Of a stretch of DNA of 64,000 nucleotides, positions 34,645 to 42,092 are shown piece by piece. Below the pieces are notes generated by a model. The model was not told the origin of the DNA. It searched no databases and saw only the letters and a list, made by a program, of their open reading frames with translations. This DNA comes from Stutzerimonas nitrititolerans (lineage in GTDB: Bacteria; Pseudomonadota; Gammaproteobacteria; Pseudomonadales; Pseudomonadaceae): assembly GCF_003696285.1 (NCBI RefSeq), contig NZ_RFFL01000013.1:62001-126000 (forward strand), given 5' to 3'. The translations under genes were made by a program, and so were the position numbers. Positions within the stretch are counted from its first letter, which is position 1. The number at the start of each line of letters is the position of its first letter.

Positions 34645-35139
34645 ATGAGCTTGCTGATCGTGGTGCTGGCGGCCTTCGCCTGTTTCGCGCTGGTGTTCCT
34701 GATCAAGCAACGTCAATTCAGCCAGCCCGCCATCCGCTTGCCCTATCAGCTCAAACAGCCCTTCTTCTCGCCGAGCGAACGGGCGCAGCTGGAACTGCTC
34801 GAGCAAGCGGTTGGCGGGGAGTTCCGGATCCTGACCAAGGTGCGTCTCGCCGACGTGGTGAACGTGACAGCCATCCCCCGCCGCAGCACCTGGTATCACG
34901 CCACCAACCGAATCTCCGCGGCAAGCTTCGACTTCCTGCTCTGCGACAGACAACAGCTGGCACCGGTCTGCGCGGTGGAGATCGAAGAGGCGTCGGAAGC
35001 CAATGCCTTCCTCGACGAGCTCTGCGAGGCGATCGGCCTGCCGCTGGTACGGCTCAGCCCACGCACCGCCGGTTCTTTCGATCAGGTGCGCGCCGCCATC
35101 GAGCAGGCGCTCGCATGCTGTCCGACCACTCGTTCCTGA
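34645..35139 (+). CDS. DUF2726 domain protein with N-terminal membrane anchor
   Basis: A 164-residue protein starting MSLLIVVLAAFACFALVFLIKQRQF, a single N-terminal transmembrane helix. The DUF2726 domain (about residues 40-160) shows PFFSPSERAQLELLEQAVGGEFRILTKVRLADVV, ISAASFDFLLCDRQQLAPVCAVEIEE and LCEAIGLPLVRLSP. This nuclease-like fold is of unknown function. An earlier ATG at 34519 is possible but adds an unlikely disordered tail of 42 residues; the ATG at 34645 is preceded by AGGA. It follows the DnaA-box region directly. Confidence 0.75.
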   Translation: MSLLIVVLAAFACFALVFLIKQRQFSQPAIRLPYQLKQPFFSPSERAQLELLEQAVGGEFRILTKVRLADVVNVTAIPRRSTWYHATNRISAASFDFLLCDRQQLAPVCAVEIEEASEANAFLDELCEAIGLPLVRLSPRTAGSFDQVRAAIEQALACCPTTRS

Positions 35140-35205
35140 GCGACGAGCCTTCGCCGGAAATAAGCGCATAATGCCCGCCCGGTGCCGTCAACCCACGAGA
35201 ATCAC

Positions 35206-36228
35206 ATGCCGGTAAACCATGCCGCCCGCCGTGTTTTCACCCTTGCCAGCCGGCTGATCAACCGGTATCCGGGGCTGGTCGCGCTGTTCGGTTTCTGCTC
35301 CGGCATCGCCAGTTTCCTGCTGGTGGAGCGCCAGGCCGGGCTGGCCAAGGTGGTGGCGTTCGTGATGCTGGCCAGCTGGCTCTGGCTGATGCTGGAAAAC
35401 AGTTTGCGCCGCAGCCTGGAACGCTGGTTCGGCTGGAAGGTGCCGCCACCGCTGTTGCGCTACGTCACCCAGATGGTCCACCAGGAAAGCCTGTTCTTCA
35501 TCATTCCGTTCTTCGTCATCACCACCACCTGGAACAGCGGCCAGGCGCTGTTCACCCTACTGCTCGGCGGCGCGGCGCTGGTGTCGCTGATCGATCCGCT
35601 GTACTACAAATGGCTGACGCCGCGGCGCTGGTTGTACCTGGCCTTCCACGCGCTGACGCTGTTTGCCGTGCTGCTCACGGCGCTGCCGATCATCCTTCAT
35701 CTGTCCACGCCGCAAAGCTACCAGCTGGCGCTGGGCGTGGCGCTGTTGCTGGCGCTGCCGAGCCTGGGCGTACTCTTCTCGGAATGGAACTGGAGGAGCC
35801 TGACCGGGGCGCTGTTGCTGGCCTGCGCGGTCGGGTTCGCCGGCTGGATGGGCCGTACCTGGGTACCTCCCGCCACGTTGTGGCTGGCCGATGTCGCGGT
35901 GACCACCAGCTTCGATGGCACCTCGCGCCAGCCCGGCGACCGCCTGCGCCAGGTGAGCGAGGCCGAACTGCGGGGCAACGGCCTCTACGCCTACACCGCC
36001 ATCAATGCGCCACGTGGCCTCAAGGAGCGCATCTATCACGAATGGGTGCACAACGGGCGCCGTGTCGACCGTATCGCCCTCGATATCAGCGGCGGCAGAA
36101 AGGCCGGTTATCGGGCCTGGACCCACAAGCAGAACTTCCCCGAACAACCGGTCGGCAAATGGCGCGTGCGGGTGGTGACCGAAGCCGGCCAGATGATCGG
36201 CATGCTGCGCTTCGAAGTGGTGCCTTAG
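35206..36228 (+). CDS. DUF5924 family membrane protein
   Basis: A 340-residue protein. The first 220 residues hold about seven hydrophobic segments, including LVALFGFCSGIASFLLV, VVAFVMLASWLWLML, LFFIIPFFVITTTWNSGQALFTLLLG and LLLACAVGFAGWMGRTW. The soluble C-terminus (LADVAVTTSFDGTSR, GLYAYTAINAPRGLKERIYHEWVHNGRRVDRIALDISGGRKAGYRAWTHK, VRVVTEAGQMIGMLRFEV) is the conserved DUF2914-like part. Function unknown. The TAG stop at 36226-36228 overlaps the left end of MITE copy E, so the insertion may have changed the last codons. Confidence 0.85.
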   Translation: MPVNHAARRVFTLASRLINRYPGLVALFGFCSGIASFLLVERQAGLAKVVAFVMLASWLWLMLENSLRRSLERWFGWKVPPPLLRYVTQMVHQESLFFIIPFFVITTTWNSGQALFTLLLGGAALVSLIDPLYYKWLTPRRWLYLAFHALTLFAVLLTALPIILHLSTPQSYQLALGVALLLALPSLGVLFSEWNWRSLTGALLLACAVGFAGWMGRTWVPPATLWLADVAVTTSFDGTSRQPGDRLRQVSEAELRGNGLYAYTAINAPRGLKERIYHEWVHNGRRVDRIALDISGGRKAGYRAWTHKQNFPEQPVGKWRVRVVTEAGQMIGMLRFEVVP

Positions 36229-36335
36229 GGTCTGTTGACGTTTCGCTCGCGGCCGCACCGGTGCCTGCGTCCCGCGCCTGGCCTGGCGATATTTGACGCA
36301 GCAACGCGGCTCGCGCCGAAACGTCAACAGACCCT
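36227..36335. mobile_element. MITE-like element, copy E (109 bp)
   Basis: Ends AGGGTCTGTTGACGTTTCG and CGAAACGTCAACAGACCCT, an exact inverted repeat. The inside joins the left part of the full element (to about GCCTG at 36261) directly to the right part (CCTGCGTCCCGCGCC onwards), so about 160 bases are missing and the joint falls on a GCCTG direct repeat present at both breakpoints in the full copies. Left flank carries TA; right flank does not. It supplies the AG of the upstream TAG stop. Confidence 0.8.
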
Positions 36336-36411
36336 GGTACCGCAGCCGAACTGCTTCGGCGCGCCGAACTCCAATCGATAGACGCGGCCAGCCCGCCACG
36401 GGGAGATCGGC

Positions 36412-36939
36412 ATGGAATGGTGGGACATCGTTACAGGCACCATCGCCTCGGAGTTTTCCGACCTCCCTGATCTCGAGCATGCGACCCGTATTTCCCTGCG
36501 CCTGATACTGGCGGCACTGCTGGGCGGTGTGCTGGGCTATGAGCGCGAGTACAAGGGCAAGGCGGCCGGGCTGCGCACCTATATGCTGGTCTCGGTCGGC
36601 GCCGCCCTCTTCGTCCTGGTGCCACTGGAAGCCGGTATGCCGCTGGCGGATGTCTCCCGGGTGATGCAGGGCATCATCACCGGCATTGGCTTTCTCGGTG
36701 CCGGCACCATACTCAAAGGCAACTCGCCGCGCGATGTGAAAGGCCTTACCACGGCGGCGGGCATCTGGCTGACCGCGGCCATCGGTGTGGCAACGGGGTT
36801 GGGGCATGAGGCGACGGCCGTGCTGACCACCGTCTTCGCGCTGGCGATATTCAGCCTGATGGCGCGCCTGGAACGGCACGTCGCCAGAGCCGCTGCGCAC
36901 AAACGCAGGAAAGATCCGGACCCCGATCGAATGCCCTGA
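36412..36939 (+). CDS. MgtC/SapB family membrane protein
   Basis: A 175-residue inner-membrane protein. The MgtC core reads [45 protein letters not shown], then [20 protein letters not shown] and [23 protein letters not shown], all with characteristic Gly-rich turns. The C-terminal cytosolic MgtC domain of the Salmonella protein is missing, as is usual for short SapB members; the tail is basic. These proteins affect magnesium homeostasis, ATP synthase or acid tolerance; the exact role is not predictable here. Confidence 0.92.
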   Translation: MEWWDIVTGTIASEFSDLPDLEHATRISLRLILAALLGGVLGYEREYKGKAAGLRTYMLVSVGAALFVLVPLEAGMPLADVSRVMQGIITGIGFLGAGTILKGNSPRDVKGLTTAAGIWLTAAIGVATGLGHEATAVLTTVFALAIFSLMARLERHVARAAAHKRRKDPDPDRMP

Positions 36940-36967
36940 CCCATTCAATCATCACCAGGAGCAGCCC

Positions 36968-38287
36968 ATGCAGCACCACCATGCCCATCTGACTCTCGGC
37001 ATTCTCCTGCTCGGCGTCGCCGGCTGCAGCGAAACCGCCAAGCTACCCGTGGATTCGGGTTATGGCCCGAGCCCGGTGCTTGTCGAGCCCAACCGAACCC
37101 TGATCCCGACCGTCAATATCGCCAAGGCCGTCGGCTGGCCGGCCGGCACCCGGCCCGTTGCCGCGCCGGGCTTGCAGGTCCAGGCGTTCGCCCGCGACCT
37201 CGACCATCCGCGCTGGCTGCACGTGCTGCCCAACGGTGACGTGCTGGTGGCCGAAAGCGATGCGCCGGCCAAGCCCGAGGGCAACCGGGGCATTCGCGGC
37301 TGGGTCATGAAGAAGGTCATGGCCCGCGCCGGCTCGGGCGGCCAGAGCGCCAATCGCATCACCCTGCTGCGCGACGAGGATGGCGACGGTACGCCCGAGG
37401 TACGCACCACTTTTCTCGAAGGGCTCAACTCGCCGTTCGGCATGGCGCTCGTCGACGATCAGCTGTACATCGCCAACACCGACGCAGTGTTGCGCTTCCC
37501 CTACGAGGAAGGTGCCACGCGAATCGATGCCAAGGGCGAGAAGGTCGTCGACCTGCCGGCCGGGCCGATCAATCATCACTGGACCAAGAACGTGATCGCC
37601 AGTCCCGACGGCTCGCGACTTTATGTCACCAGCGGCTCCAACAGCAACGTCGGCGAGAACGGCATGGCCGCCGAAGAAAATCGCGCGGCCATTCTCGAGG
37701 TCAATCCGCAAGCCAAGCGCCTGCGCCTGTTCGCCTCCGGCCTGCGCAACCCCAACGGCCTGGCCTGGCAACCGGACAGCGGCCAGCTCTGGACCACGGT
37801 GAACGAGCGCGACGAGATCGGCAGCGACCTGGTTCCGGACTACATGACCTCGGTGCAGGATGGCGGTTTCTACGGCTGGCCCTACAGCTACTTCGGCCAG
37901 CACGTCGACCCGCGCGCCGAACCACCGCGACCGGATCTGGTGGCCAAGGCCCTGGTTCCCGATTACGCCCTGGGTGCACACACGTCCTCGATGGGCCTGG
38001 CCTTCTACGAAGGCGACCTGCTACCGGAGCGTTATCGCAACGGCGCGCTCATCGGCCAGCACGGTTCCTGGAACCGCAAGCCGCGCAGTGGCTACAAGGT
38101 GGTTTTCGTGCCGTTCAGGGATGGGCGTCCGGACGGACCCGCCGAGGACATTCTCAGCGGTTTCGTCGATAACGAGGAGCAGGCCATGGGCCGTCCGGTC
38201 GGCGTGGTGGTGGACAGCCAGGGGGCGCTGCTGGTGGCGGATGACGTGGGCGATGTCATCTGGCGCGTGACACCCAGCGACGACTGA
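36968..38287 (+). CDS. Sorbosone dehydrogenase-like (PQQ-type beta-propeller) lipoprotein
   Basis: A 439-residue periplasmic lipoprotein. N-terminal signal ends in the lipobox [10 protein letters not shown]. The body is a sugar dehydrogenase-type six-bladed propeller: LEVQAF-like start ([31 protein letters not shown]), [11 protein letters not shown] calcium-like loop, [62 protein letters not shown]. These match L-sorbosone/glucose dehydrogenase family proteins that use PQQ. Substrate uncertain. Follows the MgtC gene by 28 bases on the same strand, so possibly cotranscribed. Confidence 0.88.
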   Translation: MQHHHAHLTLGILLLGVAGCSETAKLPVDSGYGPSPVLVEPNRTLIPTVNIAKAVGWPAGTRPVAAPGLQVQAFARDLDHPRWLHVLPNGDVLVAESDAPAKPEGNRGIRGWVMKKVMARAGSGGQSANRITLLRDEDGDGTPEVRTTFLEGLNSPFGMALVDDQLYIANTDAVLRFPYEEGATRIDAKGEKVVDLPAGPINHHWTKNVIASPDGSRLYVTSGSNSNVGENGMAAEENRAAILEVNPQAKRLRLFASGLRNPNGLAWQPDSGQLWTTVNERDEIGSDLVPDYMTSVQDGGFYGWPYSYFGQHVDPRAEPPRPDLVAKALVPDYALGAHTSSMGLAFYEGDLLPERYRNGALIGQHGSWNRKPRSGYKVVFVPFRDGRPDGPAEDILSGFVDNEEQAMGRPVGVVVDSQGALLVADDVGDVIWRVTPSDD

Positions 38288-38293
38288 GGCGAT

Positions 38294-39001
38294 TCAGAGA
38301 ATCACCGGCAGCCGCCGGGACAGACGAATCTCCTCGGGCGAAATCTCCACACCATAGGCCAGCACCTCGACGCCCGCCGCCACCGCCTCGCGCAATGCCG
38401 CGGCGTACAGCGGGTCGATCTCGCTGGCCGGCCGCACCGCCTCGATACCGGTCAGGTTCACGCAATACAGCTGCACCGCGCGGACGCCATCGCGCGCCAG
38501 TGCCGCCAGCTCGCGCAGATGTTTCGCGCCGCGTAGCGTGACCGCATCGGGAAAGGCCGCCACCGCGGTATCGCCGAAGCCCAGGGTGACGCTCTTCACC
38601 TCGACGTAAGCCGGACCTGCGGGATAGTCCAGACGAAAGTCCACCCGGCTGTTCTCCAGACCGTAGGCCACTTCGCGCCTGAGCGCGGTGAACCCCGCCA
38701 GCTCCTCGATCACGCCACCCAGCAGCGCCTCCTCCACCAGGCGATTGGCCCGCGCGGTATTTACGCAGGCCAGGCGCCCCTGAGGGGTTTCCACCAGCTC
38801 CCAGGTGCCCGGCAGCTTGCGCCTGGGATCGTTGCTGCGCTGAAACCAGACGCGCGCGCCCTCGCCCATGCAGTTGAGCATCGAGCCGGTATTGGGGCAG
38901 TGGATGCACAGTGCCTCGCCGGCGTCGCTGACGATATCGGCGAGAAAGCGTTTGTAGCGACGTACCAGCCGGCCCGCCTCCAGCGGTGTGGAAAAGCGCA
39001 T
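38294..39001 (-). CDS. sfsA: DNA/RNA nuclease SfsA
   Basis: A 235-residue SfsA protein (sugar fermentation stimulation protein A): [71 protein letters not shown] (the nuclease-like D-E-K motif), [19 protein letters not shown]. The start ATG overlaps the upstream aminotransferase stop (TGATG), so translation is coupled. sfsA near dksA is a common gammaproteobacterial arrangement. Physiological role is poorly defined. Confidence 0.95.
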   Translation of the reverse strand: MRFSTPLEAGRLVRRYKRFLADIVSDAGEALCIHCPNTGSMLNCMGEGARVWFQRSNDPRRKLPGTWELVETPQGRLACVNTARANRLVEEALLGGVIEELAGFTALRREVAYGLENSRVDFRLDYPAGPAYVEVKSVTLGFGDTAVAAFPDAVTLRGAKHLRELAALARDGVRAVQLYCVNLTGIEAVRPASEIDPLYAAALREAVAAGVEVLAYGVEISPEEIRLSRRLPVIL

Positions 39002-40173
39002 CAGCCTTGCCAGCTTTGCAGGCCACGGGCGATACGCTCGACCGCCTGTTCCAGGCGCGGCAGATCCTGGGTATAGGCGAAACGTACATGGTGCCCGGCC
39101 TGGTGACGGCCAAAATCCAGCCCCGGGGTGATGGCCACGAACTGGGTTTCCAGCATGTGCCGGCAAAAGGCGAAGGCATCGCCGCCGAAAGAGCTGATAT
39201 CGGCGTAAAGGTAGAAAGCGCCTTCCGGCACCACGGCGATATTGAAGCCCAGCTCGCGCAAGGCCGGCAGCAGGAAATCGCGGCGGCGGGCGAACTCGGC
39301 GCGGCGGGCCTCGAGGATTTCCAGCGTGGCCGGCTCGAAACAGGCCAGCGCCGCATGCTGGGCCATGCTCGGGGCACTGATGTAGAGGTTCTGCGCCAGC
39401 TTTTCCAGCTCGGGCACCGCATCGGCCGGCGCCACCAACCAGCCCAGGCGCCAGCCGGTCATGCCGAAGTACTTGGAGAAGCTGTTGAGCACGAAGGCAT
39501 CGTCATCGACCTCCAGCACGCTGGCGGCGTCGCAGCCGTAGGTCAGGCCGTGATAGATCTCGTCCACGACCAGATGGCCGCCACGGGCTTTCAGCGCGCC
39601 GGACAGTTCGGCCAGCTCGTCACGGCTCAGCACCGTACCGGTGGGGTTGGCGGGCGAGGCGACCAGGGCGCCGACGCAATCGCGGTCCCAGTGTCGTTCG
39701 ACCAGGTCGGCATTGAGCTGATAGCGCACCTCCGGGCCTACCGGCACCAGTTGCGCGGCGCCCTCGATCAGCCGCAGAAAGTGCCGATTGCAGGGATAGC
39801 CGGGGTCCGCCAGCAGCCAATGCTTGCCCGGATCGACCAGCAGGCTGCTGGCCAGCAACAAGGCGCCGGAACCGCCGGGAGTAATCAGCACGCGTTCGGG
39901 GTCAATAGAAGCCTGATAGCGTTGCTCGTAGAACCGCGCGATCGCCTCCCTGAGCCGAGGCAGCCCTCGGGCCGCGGTGTAGCGCGTGTGTCCGGCGGCC
40001 AGTGCGGCCTGTCCGGCGGCGACGATGGGCGCAGCGGTGGTGAAGTCCGGTTCGCCTATTTCCAGGTGAATGACGTCACGTCCCAGCGCCTGCAATTCAT
40101 TGGCTCGCGACAGCAGCGCCATGACGTGAAAGGGTTCGATTGCGCGACTACGAGCGCTATAAGACGAGGTCAT
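39001..40173 (-). CDS. Pyridoxal-phosphate-dependent aminotransferase, class I/II
   Basis: A 390-residue aminotransferase. [19 protein letters not shown] near the start; [31 protein letters not shown]; and the PLP lysine in [21 protein letters not shown] (about residue 236). The Arg that binds the substrate carboxylate is in [21 protein letters not shown]. The family transfers amino groups between an amino acid and a 2-oxoacid. Specificity (aspartate, alanine, other) cannot be read. Gene is upstream of and coupled to sfsA. Confidence 0.92.
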   Translation of the reverse strand: MTSSYSARSRAIEPFHVMALLSRANELQALGRDVIHLEIGEPDFTTAAPIVAAGQAALAAGHTRYTAARGLPRLREAIARFYEQRYQASIDPERVLITPGGSGALLLASSLLVDPGKHWLLADPGYPCNRHFLRLIEGAAQLVPVGPEVRYQLNADLVERHWDRDCVGALVASPANPTGTVLSRDELAELSGALKARGGHLVVDEIYHGLTYGCDAASVLEVDDDAFVLNSFSKYFGMTGWRLGWLVAPADAVPELEKLAQNLYISAPSMAQHAALACFEPATLEILEARRAEFARRRDFLLPALRELGFNIAVVPEGAFYLYADISSFGGDAFAFCRHMLETQFVAITPGLDFGRHQAGHHVRFAYTQDLPRLEQAVERIARGLQSWQG

Positions 40174-40365
40174 CTGACCTTCCCTATGAGTACAAAACGT
40201 GAATTCTACCGAAGGTCCCTGTCACACCGCAGCCACCGTCCTATCGAGGAGTAGCGCACCCCGATACGATCTGGTAAGTTCGCCCGCTTGCAGCCGCAGG
40301 GCCGGCACGGGTCGGCAGAGGGACTCATCATCCTGCGCAATGGACATAGCGAGAGGCGTTCATCC

Positions 40366-40812
40366 ATGCCCATTACTAAAACTACACCTACAAGCAATCA
40401 ACTGGTCCGCGCCTTTGAGCCCTATAAGGAAACCAAGGGCGAGGAATACATGAGCGACAAGATGCGCGCTCACTTCACCGCCATCCTCAACAAGTGGAAG
40501 CAGGAGCTGATGGAGGAAGTCGATCGTACCGTGCATCACATGCAGGACGAAGCGGCCAACTTCCCCGATCCGGCCGACCGCGCCAGCCAGGAAGAAGAGT
40601 TCAGCCTGGAACTGCGCGCCCGTGATCGCGAGCGCAAGCTGATCAAGAAGATCGACGAGACGCTGCAGCTGATCGAAGACAACGAATACGGCTGGTGCGA
40701 TTCCTGCGGCGTCGAGATCGGCATTCGCCGTCTGGAAGCCCGCCCCACCGCCACGCTCTGCATCGACTGCAAGACGCTGGCGGAGATCAAGGAAAAACAG
40801 CTGGGATCCTGA
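40366..40812 (+). CDS. dksA: RNA polymerase-binding transcription factor DksA
   Basis: A 148-residue DksA. The N-terminal helices and coiled-coil tip with the two acidic residues ([17 protein letters not shown]; tip DPADRA) are followed by the zinc finger with Cys pairs WCDSCG and LCIDC. It binds the RNA polymerase secondary channel and works with ppGpp to repress rRNA and activate amino-acid promoters. Start MPITKTTPT follows GAGAGG; the region before it is not translated in homologues. Length agrees with the Pseudomonas protein. Confidence 0.97.
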   Translation: MPITKTTPTSNQLVRAFEPYKETKGEEYMSDKMRAHFTAILNKWKQELMEEVDRTVHHMQDEAANFPDPADRASQEEEFSLELRARDRERKLIKKIDETLQLIEDNEYGWCDSCGVEIGIRRLEARPTATLCIDCKTLAEIKEKQLGS

Positions 40813-40821
40813 TCCCGCAAA

Positions 40822-40850
40822 CGGGGCGCTTCGGCGCCCCGCTTCGTTTC
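40822..40850 (+). terminator. Terminator of dksA
   Basis: CGGGGCGC-TTCG-GCGCCCCG is a stable tetraloop hairpin (40822-40841) ten bases after the dksA stop, followed by CTTCGTTTC. The U-tract is interrupted, so gluQ readthrough is plausible. Confidence 0.7.
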
Positions 40851-40908
40851 AGCCTGGCGCCATACCTGACTGCCGCTTTATCCCGCCTCATCCGAGCCGG
40901 ACCCCGCC

Positions 40909-41805
40909 ATGCCCTCATCCGCTTCGCCTTCCTATATAGGTCGCTTCGCACCGACACCCAGCGGCCATCTGCATTTCGGCTCGCTGATCGCCGCCCTCGC
41001 CTCCTACCTGGATGCCCGCGCCGTTGGCGGTCGCTGGCTGCTGCGCATGGAGGATCTCGATCCGCCACGGGAAATGCCCGGAGCGCAGGCGGCCATCGTC
41101 GAAAGCCTGCAACGCTACGGCTTCGAATGGGATGGCGAAATGCAGCGCCAGAGCGACCGACATGACGCCTATGAAGAGGTGATCGAACGCCTGCTGCGGG
41201 CCGGGCTGGCCTATCCGTGCGTCTGTTCGCGCAAGCAGCTGGAAGCCCACCCCGGCGCCTATCCGGGCTTCTGTCGCGACGCCAACCAGCCCAAGGAAGA
41301 CGCCGCGATCCGCCTGCGTGTACCGAACCTGGAATACGGTTTCACCGACCGTGTCCAGGGCGAATACCGCCAGCATCTGGGGCGTGAAGTCGGCGACTTC
41401 GTGATTCGCCGTCGCGATGGCCTGTTCGCCTATCAGTTGGCCGTGGTGCTGGATGACGCCTGGCAGGGCGTGACCGACGTGGTACGCGGCGCCGACCTGC
41501 TCGACTCGACGCCGCGCCAGTTGTACCTGCAGGAACTGCTCGGCCTGCCACAGCCGCGCTACCTGCACGTACCACTGATCATCCAGCCGGACGGCCACAA
41601 ACTGGGCAAGCGCTATCGCTCGCCCCCCCTGCAACCGGCCGAAGCCACGCCGTTGCTGCTTCGCGCATTGCGCGCCCTCGGTCAGCCGACCGCCACCGAA
41701 CTGAGCGACGCCCTGCCCGGCGAAGTGCTGGCCTGGGCGATCCCGCGCTGGAATGCCGACAGAATCCCTCGAACCCGCACCCTGGCCGAAGCGCAGCTGC
41801 GCTGA
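40909..41805 (+). CDS. gluQ: Glutamyl-Q tRNA(Asp) synthetase
   Basis: A 298-residue GluQRS that charges queuosine in tRNA-Asp with glutamate, forming glutamyl-queuosine. It resembles the catalytic half of glutamyl-tRNA synthetase without the anticodon domain. GRFAPTPSGHLHFGSLIAALASYLDAR holds the HIGH-like motif; WLLRMEDLDPPREMPGA; YPCVCSRKQLEA for zinc binding; and KLGKRYRSP replaces KMSKS. It follows dksA, the conserved order in gamma-proteobacteria. Confidence 0.96.
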   Translation: MPSSASPSYIGRFAPTPSGHLHFGSLIAALASYLDARAVGGRWLLRMEDLDPPREMPGAQAAIVESLQRYGFEWDGEMQRQSDRHDAYEEVIERLLRAGLAYPCVCSRKQLEAHPGAYPGFCRDANQPKEDAAIRLRVPNLEYGFTDRVQGEYRQHLGREVGDFVIRRRDGLFAYQLAVVLDDAWQGVTDVVRGADLLDSTPRQLYLQELLGLPQPRYLHVPLIIQPDGHKLGKRYRSPPLQPAEATPLLLRALRALGQPTATELSDALPGEVLAWAIPRWNADRIPRTRTLAEAQLR

Positions 41806-41880
41806 AAGCTGGAAGCGAATCCCTGTGAGGCCTGGCGCTTATGGCTTCGAGCTTTCAGCTTCAAGCTTCCAGCGGCTTCC
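41804..41880. repeat. AGCTGGAAGC / GCTTCCAGC palindromic repeat (copy 1)
   Basis: AGCTGGAAGC at 41807 pairs with GCTTCCAGC at 41865, with extra AGCTTTCAGCTTCAAGC units. The same motif recurs at 61059-61139 and 62861-62937. It lies just after gluQ, before cbrX, and may form a 3' stem. Confidence 0.6.
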
Positions 41881-41915
41881 TTTACCATCCCCCCACTTAC
41901 GACACGAGTTCCAGC

Positions 41916-42092
41916 ATGTACATCTACCGACTGGTATTGCTCCTGGTGGTGGGGATCTATCTGTTCTCCCCGGCGATCATGGATTGGTGGATCGATCCCA
42001 ACGGTGCCTGGTATCGCCCCTACCTGCTGTGGCTGATTCTCATCGTGGTGACCTTCATTCTTCAGAGCCAGCGCGATGCCGACGAGCTTTAG
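41916..42092 (+). CDS. cbrX: Small membrane protein CbrX
   Basis: A 58-residue protein with two membrane segments (LVLLLVVGIYLFS and PYLLWLILIVVTFIL), MYIYRL start. Its stop at 42092 overlaps the cbrA start by 17 bases, so cbrA translation is likely coupled to it. A small overlapping ORF upstream of cbrA is known as cbrX in other pseudomonads. Proposed role: setting CbrA expression; a direct protein role is not established. Confidence 0.85.
   Translation: MYIYRLVLLLVVGIYLFSPAIMDWWIDPNGAWYRPYLLWLILIVVTFILQSQRDADEL

Noticed and set aside
7724-36335. CRISPR-like or retron-like interpretation of the repeated elements
   Set aside because: Copies are dispersed singly, with terminal inverted repeats and no spacers, Cas genes or reverse transcriptase.
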